A DNA stretch of 64,000 nt from Xylanibacillus composti (GTDB taxonomy: Bacteria > Bacillota > Bacilli > Paenibacillales > K13): positions 177,758-241,757 of the forward strand of contig NZ_BOVK01000015.1 in assembly GCF_018403685.1 (NCBI RefSeq). The letters run 5' to 3'. The stretch's first letter is position 1. Every line of letters begins with the position of its first letter. The notes beneath the pieces are model-generated. The model ran no database searches and had not been told where the DNA came from. It worked only from the letters and a program-made list of their open reading frames with translations. Positions 35,662 through 44,383 of this stretch are shown here, one piece after another. The position numbers were made by a program, and so were the translations under genes.

Positions 35662-36033
35662 ATGCAGCAACGAATCGGTGATCCGAATGAAATAGCGGAA
35701 CTTGTTGGTTTTATTCATGTGGCTTCATCAGAATATGAGGTGTAGACGGTGCAATAAGTCCGATTATTTCCTCTATTCGTTCGGCAGATCCGCTTCCGGC
35801 CCAAATAGGACCACGAAACACCTTTATCTATAGCACAGGCGAAGTCGGGCGTGAACTCGCGGACAGGCAAAATCGGACATAAACCTGTGGAGGCCCGCCG
35901 CGCAAGCTCGCATTCGCGTGGAGGCCCGCCCGCATAGGCGACGCCCGCGCGCGCCAAATCCGATTCGCGTGTGACGCCAGCCATTTCCCTCATTCGCGCA
36001 CGACGATCAGCCGTACAACTTCACGGAAGCGCA

Positions 36034-37005
36034 CTAATAACGAAGCAACAGTCCGGCTTCGGTCATGCCGCCGCCAAACCCGTACAGGAGCAACACTTGG
36101 CCGCGCTGAACCCTTCCATCCTCAATGCCTCTAGCCAAGGCCAACGGGATCGAGGCGGCGGATGTGTTGCCGTTGTACTCCACACTGGTCAAGGTGCGCT
36201 CCATCGGCATCCCGCTTCGTTCACAGATGGCCTGAATCATGCGCAGGTTCGCGCTGTGCGGAATGAACCAATCCACGTCCTGCAGCGCAATGCCTGCTTT
36301 GCGGCACAGCTCCGCTATGCCTTCGGGCACATGAGACAGCGCCCATTTGTAGACTTCTCTGCCATTTTGGACAAAGCAGCCTTCACTCTGAAGCGCCTCG
36401 CCCTGCCAATCCGCTTTCAGTCCGCTCCGGTAGCATGCCTTGCCCATGCTGCCGTCGCTTCCCAGGTGGGCGGCCAGCACTTCCGATAAGCGGCTGCCCG
36501 CACCCGTGTCGCGCGATTCAAGCACCGCGGCTCCTGCGCCGTCGCCAAACAGGATGCAAGTGGTGCGGTCTGTATAATCCGTTATTTTGCTCATGGTGTC
36601 GCCGGCGACTACGAGTATCTTGCGATGCCTGCCGGCTGCCAGCAGCCCATCTGCCAAGTGAAGGGCGTAGGTGGCGTTCAAATCAAGTGCGCCGGCTTGA
36701 TGCAGGGAGAAGCGCTGCTGAAGCAAGCAGGCAACGCCGGGAAAAGGGTAATCCGGCGTATGGGTCGCAGCGATGACAAGCTCTACGCCGCTCAGAATAT
36801 CCGGCTTCTGTGTGAGTAATTTCTCGACTGCCGCAGCGCACAGATCGCTTGTATATCTATCCTCTTCGGCAACACGCCTCTCCCGAATTCCGGTTCTTGT
36901 GACAATCCATTCATCGCTAGTATCCACGAGCTGCTCCAAATCCGCATTCGTCAATTTCCTATCCGGCGCATAGGCAGCCAACGCTTGAATATGTGTAGCT
37001 AACAT
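36034..37005 (-). CDS. fabH: beta-ketoacyl-ACP synthase III paralogue lacking the catalytic cysteine
   Basis: A 323-residue FabH-type thiolase-fold protein: DEWIVTRTGIRERR, THTPDYPFPGVACLLQQ, FGDGAGAAVLE, the catalytic His in IPHSANLRMI and the Asn in NGNTSAASIP are all present. The nucleophile segment is not: where FabH has ACAGF followed by TYAL, this reads LNA then TYAL (residues 109-115), a loss of five residues including the Cys. The protein is otherwise intact and is about five residues shorter than usual. FabH starts fatty acid synthesis by condensing acyl-CoA with malonyl-ACP; without the Cys it should not condense. A FapR-like operator and SigA promoter lie upstream, and GCAGGTG is before the ATG. 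The fabH symbol describes the family; the enzyme is probably not functional as FabH. Confidence 0.85.
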   Translation of the reverse strand: MLATHIQALAAYAPDRKLTNADLEQLVDTSDEWIVTRTGIRERRVAEEDRYTSDLCAAAVEKLLTQKPDILSGVELVIAATHTPDYPFPGVACLLQQRFSLHQAGALDLNATYALHLADGLLAAGRHRKILVVAGDTMSKITDYTDRTTCILFGDGAGAAVLESRDTGAGSRLSEVLAAHLGSDGSMGKACYRSGLKADWQGEALQSEGCFVQNGREVYKWALSHVPEGIAELCRKAGIALQDVDWFIPHSANLRMIQAICERSGMPMERTLTSVEYNGNTSAASIPLALARGIEDGRVQRGQVLLLYGFGGGMTEAGLLLRY

Positions 37006-37069
37006 GGCTTAACACCTGCTTTCTTATTGATGTGGGGCATTGATTGGAAAGAGTTTTTAGGACAAGGTT

Positions 37070-37086
37070 ATAGTACCAGATACTAA
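37070..37086 (-). promoter_or_regulatory. FapR-type operator
   Basis: ATAGTACCAGATACTAA is a near-perfect match to the FapR palindrome TTAGTACCTGATACTAA known upstream of fatty-acid genes in Bacilli. It lies just downstream of the start point expected from the promoter at 37097-37125, so FapR bound here would block fabH transcription when malonyl-CoA is low. Confidence 0.82.
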
Positions 37087-37096
37087 TTTTAGTTTC

Positions 37097-37125
37097 ATCA
37101 TAATGGAGCGACTCCCTGTTGTCAA
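37097..37125 (-). promoter_or_regulatory. SigA promoter of fabH paralogue
   Basis: On the minus strand TTGACA (37120-37125) and TATGAT (37097-37102) are spaced by 17 bases. Confidence 0.8.
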
Positions 37126-37228
37126 CGTCCCATCACCAAAAATTAACAGGATATGCGTCTGCAACGTCAGCAAGAATTAGGGGATTCTACATGTGAAACT
37201 GATTTAGTACAGAAAGGACAGAAGGGAT

Positions 37229-37969
37229 ATGCATACGCGAATACGTGTTGCGGCATTGGCCGCGATCACTTTGTTTTTAGTGCTTGGCCATCCTACTGTG
37301 CATGGCTTCGGCAAAGGAGCAAGCGGGCCGGATGTGTATGCAGTACAGGCGATGCTGAAATCGATTGGCTACTACAGCGGACCGATTGACGGTCAATATG
37401 GACCCTTGACTGAACGGGGGGTGCGTCTGTTCCAAAGCAGATACGGACTGCCGGCAACCGGGGCGGTTGATACCCAGACGCTCCAGTCGATCCTGTGGGC
37501 GTATGCTGAGGCCAAAATTCCTCAACGGACACAGCCGCCAGCAAAGGAGCAGCCGCCAGCGCAGCCGCCTGGCAAAGTTCCGTCGATCAGTACCGCTGAA
37601 CAGCGTATGGTGAATTTGGTGAATCAGGAGAGGCAAAAGGCCGGATTGCATGGTCTGAAGGTTAACACGGAGCTTTCCAGAGTGGCTCGCTTCAAGAGCG
37701 CTGACATGATCGAGAACGATTACTTTGCTCATGAATCGCCCACATACGGTTCGCCATTTGATATGATGAGGAATTTCGGCATAACGTATCGGGCTGCGGC
37801 AGAAAACCTTGCTTGCAACTCAAGCGTTGACGCCGCGCATGAAGCGCTGATGAACTCCCCCGGACATCGGGCGAACATTCTGAATGCCACGTATACGGAA
37901 ATAGGGGTCGGGATCGTCGATGGAGGCATGTGCGGCCAGATGTATACGCAAATGTTTATTGCCAAATAA
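37229..37969 (+). CDS. CAP domain protein with peptidoglycan-binding domain
   Basis: A 246-residue secreted protein. It has a signal peptide (about residues 1-26, HTRIRVAALAAITLFLVLG), a PG_binding_1-type domain (GPDVYAVQAMLKSIGYYSG, then YGPLTERGVRLFQSRYGL), a Pro/Gln linker and a C-terminal CAP (SCP/YkwD) domain with VNLVNQERQKAGLHGL, HESPTYGSPFDMM and NSPGHRANILN. AGAAAGGACAGAAGG precedes the ATG. CAP proteins of this YkwD/SafA-like layout act at the cell wall or spore cortex; the exact role is not known. Confidence 0.9.
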   Translation: MHTRIRVAALAAITLFLVLGHPTVHGFGKGASGPDVYAVQAMLKSIGYYSGPIDGQYGPLTERGVRLFQSRYGLPATGAVDTQTLQSILWAYAEAKIPQRTQPPAKEQPPAQPPGKVPSISTAEQRMVNLVNQERQKAGLHGLKVNTELSRVARFKSADMIENDYFAHESPTYGSPFDMMRNFGITYRAAAENLACNSSVDAAHEALMNSPGHRANILNATYTEIGVGIVDGGMCGQMYTQMFIAK

Positions 37970-38016
37970 CATGCGAACTGGCATCGATTCATACGGTTTC
38001 GACGGCTGTAAGTGAA

Positions 38017-38061
38017 CCATGATAAGAAGGACCGGGGAATCCGGTCCATTCTTGGTCATGG
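38017..38061 (+). terminator. hairpin between CAP-domain gene and YhcN-like gene
   Basis: CCATGATAAGAAGGACCGG and CCGGTCCATTCTTGGTCATGG pair imperfectly around GGAAT. There is no T-run, and its right end touches the ribosome site of the next gene (GGAGG at 38060-38064), so it could also affect translation. Confidence 0.5.
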
Positions 38062-38073
38062 AGGTTCGATCCA

Positions 38074-38847
38074 ATGCTGAAATCCAATGCGCTAAAGCTG
38101 GCCGTAATGTCAGCGCTTGTTTTCTCCCTGGCCGCATGCGGCTCGGCGAGCGACCGCGACGACACAACTGAAGATCAGGGGATGAGCCCGAACGCAGTAG
38201 AGCGGTATGAAATCCGTCGCTTCCGTAATCTCCAGGGTGACCGGGACTTTGGACTTCTGGGTGAAAGCCGCAAGGATTTGTCCCCATGGCAATATCGGGA
38301 TAGAGGGTTTGGCATGAGGGAGAATACCCGGCTGATAGGGGGCCATTCAAATACGAATGTGCGTCTGGGGCGTACGATTGCAGATCAGCTCGAAATGCTG
38401 GATGCCGTGCAGGAGGCAGATGTCATCCTGACGGACCGCAATGCATATGTGACACTTGTACTGCGCGATGGGCTGGCGACAAGGCCGCGGGGATTTTCTA
38501 CACGTTCCAACTTCGACGGAGATCGCTTCGTGGAAATGGAAACGCACAGCTACGGAGGAAGCAAGCTGAATTGGGGAGAGAATGATCTCGCAGGCGGGTT
38601 GAAGGAAAATGTGATGCGTACCGTCATGTCGCTTAGTCCCCGCACAAGCCATGTATTTGTAACGGCAAACCCGGAACACCTTGAAAGTATGAAGCGTTTC
38701 ATTAAGGAATTGGAATTAGGCCGTCCTGCCCGCAGCATCATTCATGATTTCAATGAGGCAGCGGACCGTATCTTCCCGATCGATCCCCGCACAGGCGACA
38801 ATGACTTGACGCCCGGACTGCAGGCCGATCGTTCGGACTGGGATTAG
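38074..38847 (+). CDS. YhcN/YlaJ family sporulation lipoprotein
   Basis: A 257-residue lipoprotein with a signal segment and lipobox LAAC (Cys at about residue 22). The middle has LGRTIADQLEMLDAVQEADV and ILTDRNAYVTLVLRDG, the YhcN/YlaJ core that also appears in GerM-like spore proteins, and RTSHVFVTANPEHLESM near the C-terminus. Family members are found in the inner spore membrane or cortex. CATGGAGGTTCG precedes the ATG. It lies after the CAP-domain gene; a terminator follows. Confidence 0.82.
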   Translation: MLKSNALKLAVMSALVFSLAACGSASDRDDTTEDQGMSPNAVERYEIRRFRNLQGDRDFGLLGESRKDLSPWQYRDRGFGMRENTRLIGGHSNTNVRLGRTIADQLEMLDAVQEADVILTDRNAYVTLVLRDGLATRPRGFSTRSNFDGDRFVEMETHSYGGSKLNWGENDLAGGLKENVMRTVMSLSPRTSHVFVTANPEHLESMKRFIKELELGRPARSIIHDFNEAADRIFPIDPRTGDNDLTPGLQADRSDWD

Positions 38848-38898
38848 ACTGATTGAGGCATCAGCACATGTCAAGGCCAACGAAAGATGGCAGCCACA

Positions 38899-38940
38899 AG
38901 GAATAGACCGCAAGATCAGAAATCTGCGGTCTGCTTCCTT
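38899..38940. terminator. terminator between YhcN-like and YceI-like genes
   Basis: AGACCGCAAGAT (38905-38916) and ATCTGCGGTCT (38922-38932) pair around CAGAA, and AAGGA/TCCTT extend the stem outward. It lies between convergent genes. Confidence 0.75.
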
Positions 38941-39022
38941 ATGCGAATAAGAAGCTCAGCGTGCAGCTGGACACTGGAGGCGGGCGCAAAAAGCATGTCT
39001 GTAACTGGCAAACACCTGTGCG

Positions 39023-39736
39023 TTACTTGGCTTCTTCAGAAGAAGTGTCTTGCATGGCAGGGACGAGTATTAACTGCAGGGAAAGCGCTATCTCTTCGTC
39101 CAAACTGGAAATGACAGAGTCAGGCTTTTTAACATTGTAGTCTTCGAAGAAAATCGTTGCGCTGCCGTCCAAACGAATGCTGGATTCCTCGGCGATTCCC
39201 TTCATTTGGAAAACGGTTTCTTTCGTGACGCCTTTTATCGTTAAATCGCCTGTTACAGTAAATTCAAATAATTCATTGTGCGGCAAATCCTCAGGCCATT
39301 CCGCCAATCCGGTCATGGTGAAGCTCGCCTCGGGAAATTGTGCAACATCCAGATATTCGCTTTCTTTGATATGTCCGTCCCGCTTGCCGTTCCCCGAATC
39401 AATCGTATCGAGTTTGACGACTGCGCTTGCTTGGGAATTTGCTCCTTCCCCGTCGGGCAAGGTCCAGGTTCCTGTAACATCGCTCGCTTCAATATTCACC
39501 TTTTCCTTGGATGTCGTGACTGAAAAGAACACGCTAGACTCCGGATCGATTCTCCATTCAGACGGGAATGTTTCGCTCCAATCCGCAGACAGCATCGCAG
39601 TGCCTTCTTCCTGGCTCTGACCTAATACGGAACGAATTTGGACATGATTGCCGACGAAATAGTCATAAGTTACATACCCGATTGCTCCAACGACGATGAC
39701 GCCGATAACCAACCCGGACCAAACTTTTTTCTTCAA
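39023..39736 (-). CDS. YceI family lipid-binding protein
   Basis: A 237-residue protein with an N-terminal membrane segment (VWSGLVIGVIVVGAIGYVT, about residues 5-23) and then a YceI-type lipocalin-like barrel: WRIDPESSVFFSVTTSKEKV, KRDGHIKESEYLDVAQFPEA, GDLTIKGVTKETVF. YceI proteins bind isoprenoid or other lipids outside the membrane. AAAGGAGGGAATTG is upstream of the ATG. It is convergent with the YhcN-like gene. Confidence 0.88.
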   Translation of the reverse strand: MKKKVWSGLVIGVIVVGAIGYVTYDYFVGNHVQIRSVLGQSQEEGTAMLSADWSETFPSEWRIDPESSVFFSVTTSKEKVNIEASDVTGTWTLPDGEGANSQASAVVKLDTIDSGNGKRDGHIKESEYLDVAQFPEASFTMTGLAEWPEDLPHNELFEFTVTGDLTIKGVTKETVFQMKGIAEESSIRLDGSATIFFEDYNVKKPDSVISSLDEEIALSLQLILVPAMQDTSSEEAK

Positions 39737-40116
39737 TCAATTCCCTCCTTTATATCGCGTTTTTACACCCGAGCCTCCGCAAGGTGTTCCTTCAATTATA
39801 CATGAGCGAATTGGGAACTGTGACAGGATTCATCAATTTTTTCCCATTTGACTAGCCAAATCAGGCTATGGTTCCAACCGTCCTAGTTCAAAAGCGCAGT
39901 TATTTGATGCTGAAGCAAACAAGGAGTAGCGTAGTGGACATACTAATAAAGGAAGCAGCCTGTCTGATTTCCGCATTTCGGTTCAATAGTAGTCCGCATG
40001 AGTAAGCTGGTCTGTCTATAGGAGCAGATGTCGGCTGTTCTGCGCTGTCTGTTTTGCCATCTTTTCTGGCTATCTGGCTAAATGCGTTTCATTTACAAGA
40101 GGGACGGGAGGGACGA

Positions 40117-40169
40117 TTGACGATTCAATATTTTAGCGGGTAAAATACTTAGTAACCCAATATTTTGGG
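40117..40169 (+). promoter_or_regulatory. promoter and palindromic operator of the MarR-MFS operon
   Basis: TTGACG (40117-40122) and TAAAAT (40141-40146) are spaced by 18 bases. CCCAATATTTTGGG (40156-40169), a palindrome apart from the central pair, lies over the expected start point, and CAATATTTT also occurs at 40125, inside the promoter. It suits autorepression by the MarR protein at 40193. The remainder of the gap 39737-40116 shows nothing else I can support. Confidence 0.6.
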
Positions 40170-40192
40170 AACTATGCAATTGGAAAGGCGGG

Positions 40193-40633
40193 GTGGACTT
40201 GGGCCAGGAAGGACTGCATCAATTAGAGGCTGTCTTCACGGACGTATTTCGCATGATGAAGCAAGAATTTCTTAAGCGTGTGGAACGGCACCTTTCGGGC
40301 TCACAGGCTTTGATCTTGCAGAAGCTGCACAAGGAAGGGCAGCAGAAGATTTCGCAATTGGCGTCTCACTTGGACATTACGACTGGCGCGGTTACCGGCT
40401 TATGCGACAAGCTCATCGCATCCGGTTACGTTTCCCGTCAGCGGGCGCAAAGCGACAGACGTGTTGTTTATATAGACATCACTGATGCCGGCAAGGAGGC
40501 CCTGCAACGGGTCAGCGCGCTGCGAAGAGAAATAGTCGAGGAATTTTTTGCAGGTTTGAGTGAGGAAGAAATACGCAGCTTAATACATATTTTTGAGAAA
40601 GTATTATTCAATTTACAGAGAAAGAAGGAGTAA
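40193..40633 (+). CDS. MarR family transcriptional regulator
   Basis: A 146-residue winged-helix protein: LILQKLHKEGQQKISQLASH, then HLDITTGAVTGLCDKLIASG (recognition helix) and RQRAQSDRRVVYIDITDAG (wing). MarR proteins repress drug or stress genes and let go on ligand binding. The GTG start is at 40193; TTG at 40199 is an alternative with better spacing from AAAGGCGGGG. Followed after 5 bases by a multidrug MFS pump, its likely target along with itself. Confidence 0.87.
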   Translation: MDLGQEGLHQLEAVFTDVFRMMKQEFLKRVERHLSGSQALILQKLHKEGQQKISQLASHLDITTGAVTGLCDKLIASGYVSRQRAQSDRRVVYIDITDAGKEALQRVSALRREIVEEFFAGLSEEEIRSLIHIFEKVLFNLQRKKE

Positions 40634-40638
40634 ATCGT

Positions 40639-42276
40639 ATGCAGCACTTGGATAGGAGGAAGAAGCTGACGATACTGGGGGCGATGATGGCGGCCATGTT
40701 GTTCGCCGCGCTCAATCAGACTATCGTGGGCACGGCGTTGCCGAAAATTGTAGCCGATCTTGGCGGCATGGAGTATTATAGCTGGATATTTACGGTATAT
40801 ATGCTGGCTGCAACTGTGACCACGGTCCTGGTCGGGAAGCTGTCAGACATTTACGGCCGCAAGCCATTTGTCGTTATTGGGATAGCCGTCTTTATTATAG
40901 GTTCCTTTTTGTGCGGATTGGCTCAAGACATCATTCAGCTGATCTTGTACCGCGGTATTCAAGGGTTGGGCGGCGGTGTCATTATGGCGACGGCGTTTAC
41001 GGTAGTCGGCGATTTGTTCGCGCCCCGCGAGCGCGGCCGCTGGCAAGGCGCTATGGCGGCTACATTCGGTCTGGCCAGTGTATTTGGTCCGACGCTCGGC
41101 GGATACATTGTGGACCACACGGATTGGCATTGGATTTTCTGGGTGTTTCTCCCTTTTGGTTTTGTCGCGCTGGCTCTGATTTTGTTCCTGTTTCCATCTG
41201 TAGCGAAGCGTGAGGGCGAGTCGGTCGACTATGCCGGATCGGCCTGGCTTACCATCTTGATTGTCCAGCTTCTGCTTGCCTTCTCTTGGGCAGGCGAAAA
41301 GTATGCCTGGAGCTCACCGGTAATCATCGGTTTGTTCGTCGGCTCGGCAATCTCGCTTGCGCTGTTCTTATGGGCTGAGAAGGCGGCACGCAATCCTGTA
41401 CTGCCCCTGGGCTTGTTCAGAGACAGCGTCTTCACCCTCTCGAATATCATAGGCTTTCTTATGGGTGCTGGCATGTTCGGCGCGATCATGTACATGCCTT
41501 ATTTCGTACAGGGTGTCTTGGGCACTTCAGCAACGATTTCCGGTTACGTGATGATGCCGCTGACCTTGAGCATGGTTGTAGCCAGCTCATTGAGCGGCCA
41601 ACTGATAAGCCGAACCGGGAAATATAAAGTGCTGGCGCTTGTCGGATTGCTCATTATGGTTGCGGGCATGCTGCTGCTGTATACGATGGACCGATCCTCG
41701 ACGAATTGGACGGCGATCTGGTTCAATATGGTGGTGGGCATCGGCTTGGGCATTGCCTTCCCGATTTTTACTTTGACCGTTCAGAATGCCGTGCCTGACC
41801 GCGAGCTTGGCGTTGCCACATCCTCTGCGCAGCTGTTTCGTCAATTGGGCGGGACGATCGGCGTTTCCATCATGGGAACGATCTTGACCAACCGGATGAA
41901 TACGAGAATGGCGGAGCTGATGGCCGCGTCCTCTGAGGGGGCTGGCTCCGCCATGCCGTCAGAGGCAGCAGGGGAGAGTCTTGCGGAGGTGGCGAATCCG
42001 CAAATATTAATGGATCCGGATAAGATGGCGGCTGCCCGCCAATCCTTGGCGCCGGAGCTTCACGGTTTGTTTGAGCAGATGGTCGAGTTGCTGCGCGAGG
42101 CGATGAGCTATGCTTTGTCCGGCGTTTTTCTCTTCGGCGCCGTTCTTGTTGCGCTGGCCTTTGTCCTAACCTTCTTGCTGAAAGAGATCCCGCTCCGTAC
42201 TGCCAACAAACAGCCGTCCTCCTCCGAAGAGGACGGTGACAAGCAATTGCGGCCGCCTCTGAAGACGGAAGGTTAG
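40639..42276 (+). CDS. DHA2 family (EmrB/QacA-like) MFS multidrug transporter
   Basis: A 545-residue membrane protein with 14 likely transmembrane segments. It has LNQTIVGTALPKIVADLGG near the N-terminus, the loop motif GKLSDIYGRKPF, GGGVIMATAFTVVGDLFAPR and LFRQLGGTIGVSIMGTIL, all typical of the 14-segment DHA2 drug/proton antiporters. ATAGGAGGAAG overlaps the start region. It probably exports drugs or cations. It is in one operon with the MarR gene. A long soluble loop near residue 445 (ASSEGAGSAMPSEAAGES) precedes the last segment. Confidence 0.9.
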   Translation: MQHLDRRKKLTILGAMMAAMLFAALNQTIVGTALPKIVADLGGMEYYSWIFTVYMLAATVTTVLVGKLSDIYGRKPFVVIGIAVFIIGSFLCGLAQDIIQLILYRGIQGLGGGVIMATAFTVVGDLFAPRERGRWQGAMAATFGLASVFGPTLGGYIVDHTDWHWIFWVFLPFGFVALALILFLFPSVAKREGESVDYAGSAWLTILIVQLLLAFSWAGEKYAWSSPVIIGLFVGSAISLALFLWAEKAARNPVLPLGLFRDSVFTLSNIIGFLMGAGMFGAIMYMPYFVQGVLGTSATISGYVMMPLTLSMVVASSLSGQLISRTGKYKVLALVGLLIMVAGMLLLYTMDRSSTNWTAIWFNMVVGIGLGIAFPIFTLTVQNAVPDRELGVATSSAQLFRQLGGTIGVSIMGTILTNRMNTRMAELMAASSEGAGSAMPSEAAGESLAEVANPQILMDPDKMAAARQSLAPELHGLFEQMVELLREAMSYALSGVFLFGAVLVALAFVLTFLLKEIPLRTANKQPSSSEEDGDKQLRPPLKTEG

Positions 42277-42380
42277 AGATCGGACAGACCGCTTGCGCGT
42301 CGGCGGCATACTCTTATCGCAATCAACAAGTATATGAATGAAGCCGGGAAATAAGAACGCCCATTTTCATCCGCTAAAGC

Positions 42381-42408
42381 ACCATCCCTTCCGCCCCTTC
42401 ATACACTA
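42381..42408 (+). promoter_or_regulatory. SigK-type promoter of gerE
   Basis: ACC (42381-42383) and CATACACTA (42400-42408) are spaced by 16 bases, an exact match to ACC-N16-CATANNNTA used by mother-cell SigK. It lies about 60 bases before gerE, which SigK also transcribes in Bacillus subtilis. Confidence 0.75.
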
Positions 42409-42468
42409 AATTTGACTGTATCCCTTGACCTTGTCACGATAAGGCCCGAAGCAAGGAGGGGTGACTAA

Positions 42469-42693
42469 TTGAAGGGTAGCGACCATCATAACAAATTTTT
42501 ATTGACAAACCGCGAACGCGAAGTATTTGAATTATTGGTGCAGGACAAAACGACCAAGGAAATAGCGCAGCAATTGTTTATTAGCGAAAAAACCGTTCGC
42601 AATCATATATCCAATGTGATGCAAAAATTGAACGTGAAAGGTCGTTCTCAAGCGGTTGTCGAGCTAATCAGACTCGGAGAACTATCAATCTAA
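42469..42693 (+). CDS. gerE: spore coat gene regulator GerE (LuxR-type HTH)
   Basis: A 74-residue protein consisting of just a LuxR/GerE helix-turn-helix, the length of Bacillus GerE. LLTNREREVFELLVQDKTTK, then EIAQQLFISEKTVRNHISNV and GRSQAVVELIRLGEL are nearly identical to GerE. It is the last regulator of the mother-cell programme, activating or repressing spore-coat genes with SigK. AGGAGGGGTGAC precedes the TTG at 42469. A SigK-type promoter lies upstream and a terminator downstream. The spore-surface genes in this window could be targets. Confidence 0.95.
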   Translation: MKGSDHHNKFLLTNREREVFELLVQDKTTKEIAQQLFISEKTVRNHISNVMQKLNVKGRSQAVVELIRLGELSI

Positions 42694-42713
42694 GCACCAT
42701 CCGAAACTCGTCC

Positions 42714-42771
42714 AAACCCTCTTACTGCCGAACGTCAGCCGGTCCTAGCGCTTCGGCAGCGAAGAGGGTTT
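42714..42771 (+). terminator. terminator after gerE
   Basis: AAACCCTCTT (42714-42723) pairs with AAGAGGGTTT (42762-42771), and CTGCCGAA pairs with TTCGGCAG inside. Confidence 0.8.
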
Positions 42772-43157
42772 CCTGAGTTGAGTGGATGCAGACTGTCGCT
42801 TGCATCCGCACTGTGTCAGGAAGCTTCACCCGCCGGGAGGGCTTTATGACCGACTACCATTAATTATGCGTCGAAAAGTAAATAATCCCAAGGGGATTGC
42901 GCTTGAAGTTGCGGATTTATCGCCCTTTTACTATTTTTAGAGGAAGCCAGTGTAACTGTTTATAGTAAGAAAGTAAATAATGGAGCGATTTGCGCTTCGG
43001 GTTCTCCATAATAATGAGTTTTGTACCATTAAAGAATAGTACCGCTACCATAATGGCAGCGGACATTTGCAGATGGCGACGTTATTTGCGGATAGGAGGC
43101 GTACGGCAACGGAAAGAAATACAAGGAGTGCTGCGGTCAATAGCAGCCGAATTCTGC
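42772..43157. other. intergenic region with two related direct repeats
   Basis: I see no gene. Two related segments each have AAAGTAAATAAT (42875-42886 and 42970-42981) followed 9-11 bases later by TGCGCTT (42898 and 42991). They may be remnants of a duplicated element. Confidence 0.4.
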
Positions 43158-44276
43158 TTAATAAGCGCTGCCATCCCATCTAAGCGATTGAAGCAGCTGT
43201 TCGTCCACATCCGCGCCGATTCCCGGCTCGCCAGAAATCGTGACATGCCCGTGGTTCGGCTTGACGGAAAGCAGCTGTCCGAGCGGATTCTCCATCGCAT
43301 CCCACTCCACTGGCTCCAGCTCCTCCCCTTCCATCTTGCTCCATGCCGGCAGACAAGCCTGTGCAAGCACGGCATAATGCCTGCTCAAGGCTCCGTCGAA
43401 GGTATGCGGCGAAACCCGCAAGCCATGCGTGCGCGCCATAGACAGCATGTGGCGGTAAGTCTCGATCCCTCCCAGATGCATCGGGTCCGGCTGGATGATG
43501 TCGAAGGCACGCTGCTGCAGCAGCGGCAGAAACTCCTCGGGCCGGGCTATATTTTCGCCGCCCGCAACAGGAACAGGAAGCTGCTGCTTCAGTTCGCTGT
43601 AGGCGGAAGCGTGCTTGACCGGCATCGGCTCCTCGAACCACATCCACCCGTCGCTTTGGGCAAGCAGTGGAATCCAGGCTTTCGTCGTGGCCGCGTCATA
43701 GCTTTCATTGGCATCGATCGCCAGCCGGACTCCGGCCGGCAGCTCGCCTAGCAGCAAGCGGATATGCCGCTGATCCTCTTCCAACGTTTTTCCTCCAACC
43801 TTGACCTTAAATTGGCGAAATCCTGCCTCATAAGCGGCGAGCACCCGGTCTACCGCCAATCTTTCCCATTGGGCGTCTGGGGCATAGGATTGATAGGAGG
43901 CGTATACCGGCACTTGCGCATGCTGCTCGCCGCCCCACCATTCACATACCGAGCATCCCGCCTGCTTCGCTGCAATTTCAGTCAGCGCCATGCTGACTGC
44001 AGACGCGGCTCTCTGGTTCCACTTTGCTACCTGCTGTACCGCTGTCTGTATTTGTCTCGCATCTAGTCCGGTCAGCTCCGGCACAATTCTGTTTTCAAAC
44101 AAGGGCACCAAAGCGGGCAACCAGTCTACCGCTTCTCCCCAGCCGGTGATGCCGGATTCGGTCCGAATTCGGATAAGCAGTGCCGCACGGTGCGTCTTCC
44201 ATCCGTTAGCGTCTCCGTAAGGGCGCTTTAATTTACAAAAAACAGGAAACAGATCTACGCTCTTAATTTTGGGCAC
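43158..44276 (-). CDS. enolase-superfamily enzyme (mandelate racemase/muconate lactonizing type)
   Basis: A 372-residue protein of the enolase superfamily. A capping domain (PKIKSVDLFPVF...) precedes a barrel with the K-x-K motif FKVKVGG, the metal ligands in AIDANESYD, WFEEPMP and GGEN, DIIQPDPMHLGGIETYRHM, and SPHTFDGALS near the end. These enzymes take a proton from a carboxylate substrate and dehydrate, racemise or cyclise it; the substrate cannot be told. The GTG at 44276 has AAGGAGCG 10 bases upstream; the GTG at 44306 lies inside that region with none. It is divergent from the gluconate dehydrogenase-like group at 44384. Confidence 0.87.
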   Translation of the reverse strand: MPKIKSVDLFPVFCKLKRPYGDANGWKTHRAALLIRIRTESGITGWGEAVDWLPALVPLFENRIVPELTGLDARQIQTAVQQVAKWNQRAASAVSMALTEIAAKQAGCSVCEWWGGEQHAQVPVYASYQSYAPDAQWERLAVDRVLAAYEAGFRQFKVKVGGKTLEEDQRHIRLLLGELPAGVRLAIDANESYDAATTKAWIPLLAQSDGWMWFEEPMPVKHASAYSELKQQLPVPVAGGENIARPEEFLPLLQQRAFDIIQPDPMHLGGIETYRHMLSMARTHGLRVSPHTFDGALSRHYAVLAQACLPAWSKMEGEELEPVEWDAMENPLGQLLSVKPNHGHVTISGEPGIGADVDEQLLQSLRWDGSAY

Positions 44277-44383
44277 GGCTTCTTTTCGCTCCTTTTGGCT
44301 TTTCACGGGTATGTTACAAGTGTTGCCGGGAAAATCTGAATAATGCAGGAAGAAATTTATGACAGGAAGGAATTTATGCCAAG

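Noticed and set aside
38887..39114. A 75-residue open frame between the YhcN-like and YceI-like genes.
   Set aside because: It contains the terminator hairpin and overlaps the end of the YceI-like gene on the other strand.
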